Part shown: positions 34,868 to 41,340 of the stretch, in pieces
Layout: the number at the start of each line of letters is the position of its first letter
Position numbering within the stretch: the first letter of the stretch is position 1
Source of the DNA: Rhodospirillales bacterium
Lineage (GTDB): Bacteria > Pseudomonadota > Alphaproteobacteria > Acetobacterales > Acetobacteraceae
DNA: 41,340 nucleotides
Reading direction: 5' to 3'
NCBI GenBank assembly: GCA_947447625.1
Contig: CANFKS010000026.1
Location: 1-41,340, forward strand
Position numbers and translations under genes: made by a program
Notes under the pieces: generated by a model
What the model was told of the DNA's origin: nothing
The model's input: only the letters and a program-made list of their open reading frames with translations
Databases searched by the model: none

Positions 34868-36102
34868 TGATCACACGTGCCCAGCTTGCTGCCCTCGATG
34901 CCGCCGATCCGCTGGCGCCGATGCGGGAGCGCTTTCATGTGCCGCAGGGGGTGATCTATCTCGATGGCAATTCGCTCGGGCCGATGCCGCGGGCCACGCC
35001 GGGGCGGGTGGCGGAGGTGGTGGCGCGGGAATGGGGCGAGGGGCTCATCCGCAGTTGGAACGATGCGGGGTGGATGGCGCTGCCGGGGCGGATCGGGGCG
35101 AAGATCGCGCGGCTGATCGGGGCGCCGGCGGAGACGGTGATGGTGGCTGACAGCACGTCGGTCAATCTTTACAAGGTGTTGGGCGCGGCGCTGGCGGCGC
35201 GGCCTGGCCGGCGGGTGATTGTGTCGGAGCGCGGCAATTTTCCGACCGATCTGTATATCGCCGAGGGGCTTGCGGCGCTGCTGGACCGGGGGCACCGGCT
35301 GAAACTGGTGGAGGGGCACGAGATCGCGGCGGCGATCGACGAGGACACCGCGGTGGTGATGCTCACCCATGTGAACTACCACACCGGGGCGATGTTCGAC
35401 ATGACCGCCATCACGGCGGCCGCCCATGCCAAGGGCGCGCTGATGCTGTGGGATCTCGCGCATTCCGCCGGCGCCGTTCCGGTTGATCTGACGGCGGCGG
35501 GGGCGGATCTCGCGGTGGGCTGCGGCTATAAATTCCTCAATGGCGGGCCGGGGGCGCCGGCGTTCCTGCATGTGGCCAGCCATCTGCTGCCCGATGTGCG
35601 GTTTCCGCTGACGGGGTGGCTGGGGCATGCGGCGCCGTTTGCGTTCGAGCCGTCCTATCGGCCGGCCGGGGGGATAGCGGCGGCGTTTGTCGGCTCGCCG
35701 CCCGTTCTGTCGATGGCGGCGCTGGAGGTGGGCGTCGATATCGCGTGCGAAACGCCGATGGGGGCGGTGCGGGCCAAGTCGGTGGCGCAGACGACGCTGT
35801 TCGCGGACCTGGTGGCCCAGGAATGCGGCGGGCATGGGCTGGTGCTGGCCTCGCCGGTTGAGGCCGAACGGCGCGGCAGCCAGGTGTGTTTTGCCCATCC
35901 CGAGGCCTATCCGATCATGCAGGCGTTGATTGCGCGCGGCGTGATCGGCGATTTCCGGGCGCCCGATATTCTGCGCTTCGGGATCACGCCGCTGTATCTG
36001 CGGTTTGCCGATTTGTGGGATGCGGTGGCGATCCTGCGCGCGGTGTTGCAGAGCGGGGAGTGGCGGGAGGAGCGGTTTCGGATTCGCCGTGCCGTGACGT
36101 AG
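34864..36102 (+). CDS. kynU: kynureninase
   Basis: A 412-aa PLP enzyme of fold type I. The cofactor lysine is Lys223 in GCGYKFLNGGPGAPAF, a motif specific to kynureninases. The N-terminus reads FHVPQGVIYLDGNSLGPMPR, the family's substrate region, and HVNYHTGAMFDM and WDLAHSAGA follow. It cleaves kynurenine to anthranilate and alanine. It overlaps the glycosyltransferase stop codon (ATGA) but no other tryptophan-catabolism gene is visible, so its pairing with a glycosyltransferase is unusual. Confidence 0.93.
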   Translation: MMITRAQLAALDAADPLAPMRERFHVPQGVIYLDGNSLGPMPRATPGRVAEVVAREWGEGLIRSWNDAGWMALPGRIGAKIARLIGAPAETVMVADSTSVNLYKVLGAALAARPGRRVIVSERGNFPTDLYIAEGLAALLDRGHRLKLVEGHEIAAAIDEDTAVVMLTHVNYHTGAMFDMTAITAAAHAKGALMLWDLAHSAGAVPVDLTAAGADLAVGCGYKFLNGGPGAPAFLHVASHLLPDVRFPLTGWLGHAAPFAFEPSYRPAGGIAAAFVGSPPVLSMAALEVGVDIACETPMGAVRAKSVAQTTLFADLVAQECGGHGLVLASPVEAERRGSQVCFAHPEAYPIMQALIARGVIGDFRAPDILRFGITPLYLRFADLWDAVAILRAVLQSGEWREERFRIRRAVT

Positions 36103-36108
36103 CGCTCG

Positions 36109-36207
36109 GTCGCCTGATGATTTTTGGCGGACTCACCAAAAATCATCAGGCGACTCGACAAAGAGTTGGAGCGGGATGCCTTCGCGATCAGAAGGCCTCC
36201 CGCTCTA
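36109..36207 (-). repeat. dispersed two-hairpin repeat, copy B (inverted)
   Basis: Hairpin 2 is best preserved here: 36109-36127 pairs perfectly with 36136-36154 (19 bp, 8-base loop). Hairpin 1 is 36169-36183 with 36191-36205 (one mismatch). It lies 6 bases after kynU and could also act as its terminator. Confidence 0.82.
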
Positions 36208-36241
36208 GCCAAACACGGCACTGGCGCCGCACACTGGCCGG

Positions 36242-37288
36242 ATGAGCCAATCGACCGACATCTTCTCCGTTATGACCGTTCACGCCCTGGACGTGTCAAC
36301 CGCAACCGCCGAACAGGTCGCCCTGGAGCGCTGGGGCATCGCCGGGCACGCGAAAGCATTGACCGGGGAGCGGGATCGCAACTTTTATTTCCGTGCCGAT
36401 GACGGGCGCGAATTCGTGCTGAAATTCGCCAACCCGGCGGAGGATGCCGGGGTGACGGACATGCAGATCAAGGCGCTGCAGCATATTGCTGGTGTCGACC
36501 CGGATTTGCCGGTGCCGCGGGTGATCCCGTTGCCGGATGGCGGGTTCGAGACGCCGGTGGCGCATGAGACAGGGGGGATTCAGCGGGTGCGGCTGCTGTC
36601 CTGGCTGCCCGGGACCAATTTGATGCGATCGCGTCGCAGCGGGGCCCAGCGCGTTGCCTGTGGGCGGCTGCTGGCGCGGACGCAGGCGGCGATGGCGGAT
36701 TTCAGGCATCCCGGCGCCGGGCACGAACTGGTTTGGGACCTCAAGCACGCAGTGCGGTTGCGCGAGGTGATGTTCGTGCTGACGAGTGTTGTGGCGCGGG
36801 AGCGGGTCGGGGCGGTGTTCGATATGTTCGAGGCACGGATCACGCCGGCGCTGCCGATGTTGCGTCATCAGGTGTTGCATAACGATATGAACGGGTTGAA
36901 CACGATCGTTGACAATGCCGATCATGACCGGATCGCCGGGTTGATCGATTTTGGCGATATGGTGGATACGGCGGTGGTGATCGATGTGGCGACGGGCAGC
37001 GTGGCGCAGTTTGCGCCCGATATCGGGGCGGGCGCGGCGCTGGCCGAGTTTGCTGGCGCGTTTCATGCGGCGCGGCCGCTGCTGGCCGAGGAGATCGCGC
37101 TGCTGCCGCTGCTGAGCGCGACGCGGGTGGCGATTTCGCTGACGCTGCAGTCGTGGCATCGGCATATCCAGCCGCATAATCCGCATTATGCGCCGGTGAC
37201 GGAGCAGGATATTGCGCGGCGGTTGGGGCATATCGCGGATTTGTTGACGGCGGAGACGGCCGCGGCGGTGAGGGGGGCGTGCGGGTAG
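36242..37288 (+). CDS. APH-family phosphotransferase, hydroxylysine kinase-like
   Basis: A 348-aa kinase of the aminoglycoside-phosphotransferase fold. The catalytic loop is LHNDMNGLN (His213, Asp215), the metal-binding DFG-like motif LIDFGDM (Asp236), and the nucleotide-binding part is DRNFYFRADDGREFVLKFAN. The subfamily resembles 5-hydroxylysine kinase and the kinase part of aminotransferase fusions. Its substrate is probably an amino alcohol or hydroxy-amino acid (inference). The ATG at 36242 has no convincing ribosome binding site; ATG at 36272 is an alternative. Its TAG stop codon is formed by the first bases of repeat copy C. It lies alone between two inverted repeat copies. Confidence 0.8.
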   Translation: MSQSTDIFSVMTVHALDVSTATAEQVALERWGIAGHAKALTGERDRNFYFRADDGREFVLKFANPAEDAGVTDMQIKALQHIAGVDPDLPVPRVIPLPDGGFETPVAHETGGIQRVRLLSWLPGTNLMRSRRSGAQRVACGRLLARTQAAMADFRHPGAGHELVWDLKHAVRLREVMFVLTSVVARERVGAVFDMFEARITPALPMLRHQVLHNDMNGLNTIVDNADHDRIAGLIDFGDMVDTAVVIDVATGSVAQFAPDIGAGAALAEFAGAFHAARPLLAEEIALLPLLSATRVAISLTLQSWHRHIQPHNPHYAPVTEQDIARRLGHIADLLTAETAAAVRGACG

Positions 37289-37388
37289 AGCGGGATGTCA
37301 TCTGACAGGCGAAGGCATCCCGCTCTAATTCTTTGTTTGATCGATAGATGTAGATTTTTTGCTATCCTACCAAAAATCATCAGGCTCT
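37286..37388 (+). repeat. dispersed two-hairpin repeat, copy C
   Basis: Hairpin 1 is 12 bp: TAGAGCGGGATG (37286-37297) with CATCCCGCTCTA (37316-37327). CTTTGTTTGATCG and a degenerate second hairpin (CCAAAAATCATCAGGCTC at the end) follow. It begins on the stop codon of the kinase gene. Confidence 0.82.
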
Positions 37389-37474
37389 AATGGATGGAAC
37401 CTGCCGCTGGGTGCCCGTGTTGGTTCCCCCAAGGCGCTGAAATCCGCCCCATACGTTCGATTGATTCGTTTGAT

Positions 37475-37480
37475 TATAAT
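37475..37480 (+). promoter_or_regulatory. predicted -10 box (TATAAT) upstream of the AT-rich methyltransferase gene
   Basis: A perfect TATAAT lies 61 bases before the ATG at 37541, in the AT-rich stretch after repeat C. The -35 position 17 bases upstream (TACGTT) is poor. It marks the point where base composition changes. Confidence 0.4.
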
Positions 37481-37540
37481 CACTAGACGCGGGAAAAATT
37501 GCGTGGTATCGTAATGAAATATGGTATGAAAGGTTAAGAG

Positions 37541-38545
37541 ATGCAGCCCCAAGATGCTCAGAATTATGTTTTATCTCTCTATGAGCATATCCTGAGGCGC
37601 GCACCCTCGCAGCATGAGTTGATCTATTGGTCTGAGTGTGCCTGCAATGCTGGCGGTGCCGAGAAAGTGTATTTCTCGTTTGTTAATTCGGCTGAGTACA
37701 AAGGGAAAAACACGGTCAAAACCCTTTACCCTGCGGGGCATTATTATTCTCCCGTTGTTGACCCAGCAACAGTTAGGAAATATATCAATCGCGAAAGGTC
37801 CTCGTTCATAGGTGATATTCCTGGCGTAATCATAAACATACGAGAAATGGACGATTTATGGAATTTAATGTCTGGTGTTATTGCGTCTACGCCATTCACG
37901 GAAAATAAATCTGATTCTTTTAGATTTTATTATAACAATAATATATTTCCTTACGGTGATGCGATTTCTCTTCGAATGATGATGGCTTACTTGAAGCCAA
38001 GAAGCGTAGTAGAAATTGGATCGGGATTTTCATCCGCGTGCATGTTGGACGCTGCAGAAGAATTTAATTTAGATACAAAATTCACTTTTATTGATCCTTA
38101 TTTAGAAAGACTTAATAGTCTATTAAAAACATCCGATCATGATAGAGTTCTTATTGTTGAGGATGCGGTGCAGAATGTCAATGACAGTCTATTTTCGCGA
38201 CTGGGGGCTGGTGATGTAGTATTTATAGACTCGACTCATGTTTTAAAAACAGGGAGTGATGTGCACTTTGAAATATTCAACATATTACCTAAGTTAAATT
38301 CTGGCGTTTTAATTCATTTTCATGATATACAATATCCGTTTGAGTATCCTGATCAGTGGATTTTTGAACAAAATTATTCTTGGAACGAAATTTATGCACT
38401 TCGCGCATTCTTGATGTATAATCCACAATTTAGGATAAAATTCTGGGGGAGTTGCTTTGCCCAGCGACGAACTGAGGCTGTGCGGTCTGTATTTCCGCTA
38501 TTTCTGAAAAATCCAGGCGGAAGCATCTGGATCGAGAAGGTCTAA
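37541..38545 (+). CDS. DUF4214-like N-terminus with class I SAM-dependent methyltransferase domain
   Basis: A 334-aa protein. Residues about 8-55 match the DUF4214 pattern (VLSLYEHILRRAPSQHELIY and SFVNSAEYKG). Residues about 140-300 are a Rossmann methyltransferase: VVEIGSGFSSACMLDAAEE, FIDPYLERL, VVFIDSTHVLKTGSDVHFE, GVLIHFHDI, as in the Methyltransf_24 family. AAAGG lies 7 bases before the ATG. The gene is much more AT-rich than those to its left, which indicates a different origin. It probably methylates a sugar or glycan in a polysaccharide pathway (inference from neighbours). Confidence 0.8.
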   Translation: MQPQDAQNYVLSLYEHILRRAPSQHELIYWSECACNAGGAEKVYFSFVNSAEYKGKNTVKTLYPAGHYYSPVVDPATVRKYINRERSSFIGDIPGVIINIREMDDLWNLMSGVIASTPFTENKSDSFRFYYNNNIFPYGDAISLRMMMAYLKPRSVVEIGSGFSSACMLDAAEEFNLDTKFTFIDPYLERLNSLLKTSDHDRVLIVEDAVQNVNDSLFSRLGAGDVVFIDSTHVLKTGSDVHFEIFNILPKLNSGVLIHFHDIQYPFEYPDQWIFEQNYSWNEIYALRAFLMYNPQFRIKFWGSCFAQRRTEAVRSVFPLFLKNPGGSIWIEKV

Positions 38546-38621
38546 TGGGTTTCGATATTCTCCCAAGCTGGCGTCGGGTTAACTTTATGTAATATGTTAA
38601 GAGAAGGATATCGGATTGTTC

Positions 38622-39608
38622 ATGGCAAAATTTATCGCTGATTTCCGAGAATGCTTTGACCATGTGGTGAGCCGGTTTAGTGACCCTGAGCCTGTTCTTC
38701 TGTCTCGTATCGGTGGGAGCGATACGCGGGCACTGGCTGACTATTTAAGAGTTCGTGGTGAGGGCGGAGCTCAACTCGAAGCCCATATTGATCGTTTTTT
38801 GCCGCTCGTCGCAAGTTATAACGGTTTTTTCGACAAGGTAGATCCGCGACAATCCTATTTGAGGTATTGCGATGAACTTATTGATAATTATTTGAATTTG
38901 AACTATGCGACTTTGTGTAACGGCGACCTTCTTACGGTTTATTTTTCGGATATTTTGCCACCGCATCAAATACGTTACAATATTCAAAACGTTGAATTTC
39001 TTAAGCTCATCGTTGAGCAAATCTCAGCGCGACAATCTGGTGCGGTTTTCATGCCATATAATTTTATCGAGCGCATTCTGCTCGACATGAATACTATGTT
39101 CAAGGCATTTTCGAAGATTTTGGATGGGAGAAAGGTTCTGGTTGTTTCTCCATTTTCTGAAAGTATAATGAAAAATTTCAAAGCCAGGCATGATTTTTTT
39201 GGTCCAGATTTTCGATATCCCGAATTCGAGATTGATGTTGTAGACGTGCCAATAACCTATTCCGGCCTGTCGGATGATTTGTATGAATTCAGCAATTGGT
39301 TTGAGACCGCGGAGGATTTGAAAATTCAAATTTCCGAAAAGGAGTTTGATATCGCCTTGATGTCTTGTGGAACCTATGCGATGCCGATTGGTGATTATAT
39401 TTTCCGCAGTATGAAAAAAAGTGCGATCTATGTCGGTGGTGTCATGCAGTTGTTTTTTGGAGTGATGGGCCGTCGATACAATAATCCATATTTTTTACAG
39501 CAGATTCGGGCTGAGAATTTTATTTACCCGGTAGAGAGGGAGCGTTACATGAAAATGATTCCTCTTGATGACGAAGCTGCCACCGAGGCGTTTGGAGCTT
39601 ACTTCTAA
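38622..39608 (+). CDS. unrecognised protein of a polysaccharide locus, possibly GT-D-type
   Basis: A 328-aa protein without membrane segments. The N-terminal part has EPVLLSRIGGSDTRALADYL, and near the C-terminus is FDIALMSCGTYAMPIGDYIF, then YVGGVMQLFFGVMGRR. This order (an early R-x-G motif, a late strand with a small-residue loop and a GG turn) recalls GT-D glycosyltransferases (DUF1792), but the expected RxGDGE core is not present, so this is a weak guess. The ATG at 38622 is used; TTG at 38616 is better spaced from AAGGA (38604-38608) and would add two residues. It is AT-rich like its neighbours. Confidence 0.55.
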   Translation: MAKFIADFRECFDHVVSRFSDPEPVLLSRIGGSDTRALADYLRVRGEGGAQLEAHIDRFLPLVASYNGFFDKVDPRQSYLRYCDELIDNYLNLNYATLCNGDLLTVYFSDILPPHQIRYNIQNVEFLKLIVEQISARQSGAVFMPYNFIERILLDMNTMFKAFSKILDGRKVLVVSPFSESIMKNFKARHDFFGPDFRYPEFEIDVVDVPITYSGLSDDLYEFSNWFETAEDLKIQISEKEFDIALMSCGTYAMPIGDYIFRSMKKSAIYVGGVMQLFFGVMGRRYNNPYFLQQIRAENFIYPVERERYMKMIPLDDEAATEAFGAYF

Positions 39609-39804
39609 TTCTTGTTGACGTGGGTTGGATAGAGAGCGTGCGTATGATCGGACCGTTCCCTTCGAAACTGGGGTTCATTGATTTACGGAAGGATGAAGGC
39701 CTTGATACGATTTGCAGGGAGTGTTAATGCTATGCAGATGGACGTCGTGATTGTGGTGGCGCCATCTCGATTGTTGGGCGAAACAACCGACTTGGAGACT
39801 GACG

Positions 39805-40476
39805 ATGAATCGCGATATGGATGAACAGGCGCTTGATGCGGCAACGATCCTCGCTACGATGCTCAAGTTGCGAGGTCAATTGACTGCCTATCGCGGGAAG
39901 TATGGGCAGTTTCACTCTGTTGCATTTGATGGGCAACCAAATGTGCCAAATCCGCAACTTCTCACGAATTGCCGCGTGCTCCATGACCGTATGGAAATCA
40001 TCCGGCATTTGCGGCCGGGCGGACGCTTTGCGGAAGTTGGGACGTTTAAGGGGGATTTTATAGTCAAAGCCATGGACGTCTACGAACCGACAGAAATCCA
40101 TCTTTTTGATATGAGTTTCGACAATATTATAGACGAGAATAAAAAAATATTAGATGCGGTAGGGTGTGTCACTTATCATGCGGGTGATTCTTCTTCTCTG
40201 CTGATGGGGATGCCTGACGCTTATTTCGACGTGATATATGTCGATGCGGATCATTCATACAGAGGTGTGTGGAAGGATCTGGAGGCCGCCCATCTGAAGG
40301 TGAAACCTGACGGCTATATTGTTTGCAATGACTATACGAATTTCGATCCGATTCAGATGTTGCCATACGGCGTGTATTCCGCGGTAAACCGGTTTGCCAC
40401 CGAATTCGGCTATCGGTTTGATTATCTTGCCTTGGGAGCCTGGGGGTTTCATGACGTCGCTCTCCGAAGGTGGTAA
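39805..40476 (+). CDS. class I SAM-dependent methyltransferase
   Basis: A 223-aa Methyltransf_24-type enzyme. SAM motif I is FAEVGTFKGDFIVKAM (near residue 70), with acidic motif II in IHLFDMSFDN and motif post-I in FDVIYVDADHSYRGVWKDLE. It ends with YIVCNDYTNFDP and a substrate loop. GGAG lies 7 bases before the ATG at 39805, so longer starts are rejected. It resembles sugar and macrolide O-methyltransferases in layout. Base composition is intermediate between the GC-rich left part and the AT-rich genes. Confidence 0.85.
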   Translation: MNRDMDEQALDAATILATMLKLRGQLTAYRGKYGQFHSVAFDGQPNVPNPQLLTNCRVLHDRMEIIRHLRPGGRFAEVGTFKGDFIVKAMDVYEPTEIHLFDMSFDNIIDENKKILDAVGCVTYHAGDSSSLLMGMPDAYFDVIYVDADHSYRGVWKDLEAAHLKVKPDGYIVCNDYTNFDPIQMLPYGVYSAVNRFATEFGYRFDYLALGAWGFHDVALRRW

Positions 40477-40682
40477 GCGCCGCGGCGCGCGGCGTCTATC
40501 AGGACCGCTGGCGAGAAGTTGCCATGCGCGGTTGGGGGGGGCGGGCGCGTTTCCGCGTCTGCGGGCCTTGCTGAACTGCAAATCAGCCACTGATGATCCC
40601 CGAGTTGGGAGTTGTAGGATTTCATGAAGCATATCCCCATGAATCATCGGGCGCCACGTCAGGCATTCGGAGGCCAGTTTTG

Positions 40683-41340
40683 ATGCCTTCTTCTGCAAAG
40701 CGCGAGGAGATCGAGAGAGTGATGCTTGATCCTTGCTCACTCCTCCCCGACCCTATTGGGAAGGCCGGCTTCGCCGTGCCAGATATCAGGAGCTTCGCCT
40801 GGCACCCTCTTGGCGATCCGACCCATGATAATTGGATTGTGGCATCGCCGGAAGTGGATCCAAAAGCAGGAAGGAGTTTCAGAATTACAGAGAAATCAAG
40901 GAATAATATATTTGTTTTAGGCGATCAATGCAAAGTAGTTGGAAATAATTTTGTTGATGGATCTAATAACTTATCAATATTAATCGGTGTCAAGTATGGC
41001 GTTCATCCAGTTCATCTGCAACTGAAGTCTGATAATCATGTATTTTTTGGGGTGAAGGCTGTACATCGAACAGTAATACATTCATCGAGTCTGAAGTCAC
41101 AAGTAATATTATTGTCGGAGAGCACTGCATGTTCGCCTATGATGTCGTGGTCCGTACGCACGATGAGCACGGTATTGTGGATCTAGATACTGGTGCGACA
41201 ATCAACGACGACAAGTCGGTTTTGCTTCATCCCGCGGTTTGGGTCGGTGAAGGCGCCAAGATCATGAAGGGCGTCCAGATCGGCTTTGGGTCCATCGTTG
41301 CGGCTGGCGCAATCGTTGCCAAGGACGTTCCAGCGACAAC
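40683..41340 (+). pseudogene. hexapeptide-repeat (WbbJ-like) acyltransferase, frameshifted and cut by the window edge
   Basis: The ATG at 40683 has GGAGG 9 bases upstream. The frame gives an N-terminal part ending in beta-helix-like NNIFVLGDQC and NNLSILIG, up to DNHVFFG. At about 41043-41052 (T6 then G4) the coherent protein moves to the -1 frame, with GEGCTSNSNTFIESEV, IIVGEHCMFAYDVVVRTHD, VWVGEGAKIMKGVQIG and GSIVAAGAIVAKDVPAT: a left-handed beta-helix with the acetyltransferase His in RTHDEHG. One base missing in the G run would explain it, as true mutation, sequencing error or programmed frameshift. It probably O-acetylates a glycan. The C-terminus is beyond the window. Confidence 0.75.

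Noticed and set aside
40477-40560. GC-rich inverted repeat after the methyltransferase as a terminator
   Set aside because: CGCCGCG/CGCGGCG arms exist but without a T tail; such short GC palindromes are common by chance at this composition.
40593-40682. In-frame upstream extension of the acyltransferase (start at 40593)
   Set aside because: The ATG at 40683 has a GGAGG 9 bases upstream; the extension shows no family similarity.

Overview
The window is GC-rich bacterial chromosome (except its right end) from an alphaproteobacterium, most likely a member of the Acetobacteraceae. The grounds are the gene content (the MoxR / DUF58 / DUF4159 / DUF1285 / CoA-pyrophosphatase / DUF6111 / CCA-transferase neighbourhood, a LivM-LivG fusion, and a proline-rich protein family I associate with that family) and A/T-rich palindromes that recur between genes. 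No rRNA, tRNA, CRISPR array, integrase or transposase gene was seen.

Layout. (1) 1-2983, minus strand: a tightly packed operon of a 57-aa charged protein, a class I glutamine amidotransferase, a HutD/Ves protein, a fumarylacetoacetate-hydrolase-family enzyme and CinA (cut by the window edge). (2) 3132-7975, plus: a complete branched-chain-amino-acid-type ABC importer (LivK, LivH, fused LivM-LivG, LivF) with a terminator-like hairpin after the binding-protein gene. (3) 8164-14810, minus: MoxR ATPase, DUF58, BatA/DUF4159 and a VWA-like membrane protein, a MoxR-type module of unknown function. (4) 14936-17713, plus: DUF1285, CoA pyrophosphatase, DUF6111 and the CCA-adding enzyme, joined by overlapping stop/start codons. 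(5) 17853-21222, plus: dipeptide-type ABC permeases and a fused double ATPase without a binding protein. (6) 21267-22905: a proline-rich hypothetical (minus) and an NAD-dependent epimerase (plus). (7) 23101-27505, minus: a complete sugar-type ABC importer (ATPase, Tat-exported binding protein, two permeases). (8) 27795-29633, plus: an M19 dipeptidase and an aldo/keto reductase. (9) 29795-41340, plus: a surface-polysaccharide region. It begins with a 1254-aa three-module glycosyltransferase and a GT4 glycosyltransferase, includes kynureninase and an APH-type kinase, and passes into a visibly AT-rich stretch with two SAM methyltransferases, an unrecognised polysaccharide-locus protein and an acyltransferase that appears frameshifted and runs off the window.

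The left 28 kb is mostly importers with nearby catabolic or housekeeping enzymes. The right 12 kb looks like an accessory glycan locus, with AT-rich genes added beside GC-rich ones. Three copies of a two-hairpin repeat of about 100 bp (33.6, 36.1 and 37.3 kb, the middle one inverted) sit at gene boundaries exactly where that locus is mosaic. No intergenic gap exceeds 300 bases; the largest (27506-27794) carries a probable operator and a 16-bp tandem repeat.

The least explained items are the three-module glycosyltransferase with its YPDV-type repeats, the unrecognised protein at 38622-39608, the dispersed repeats, and the MoxR module.
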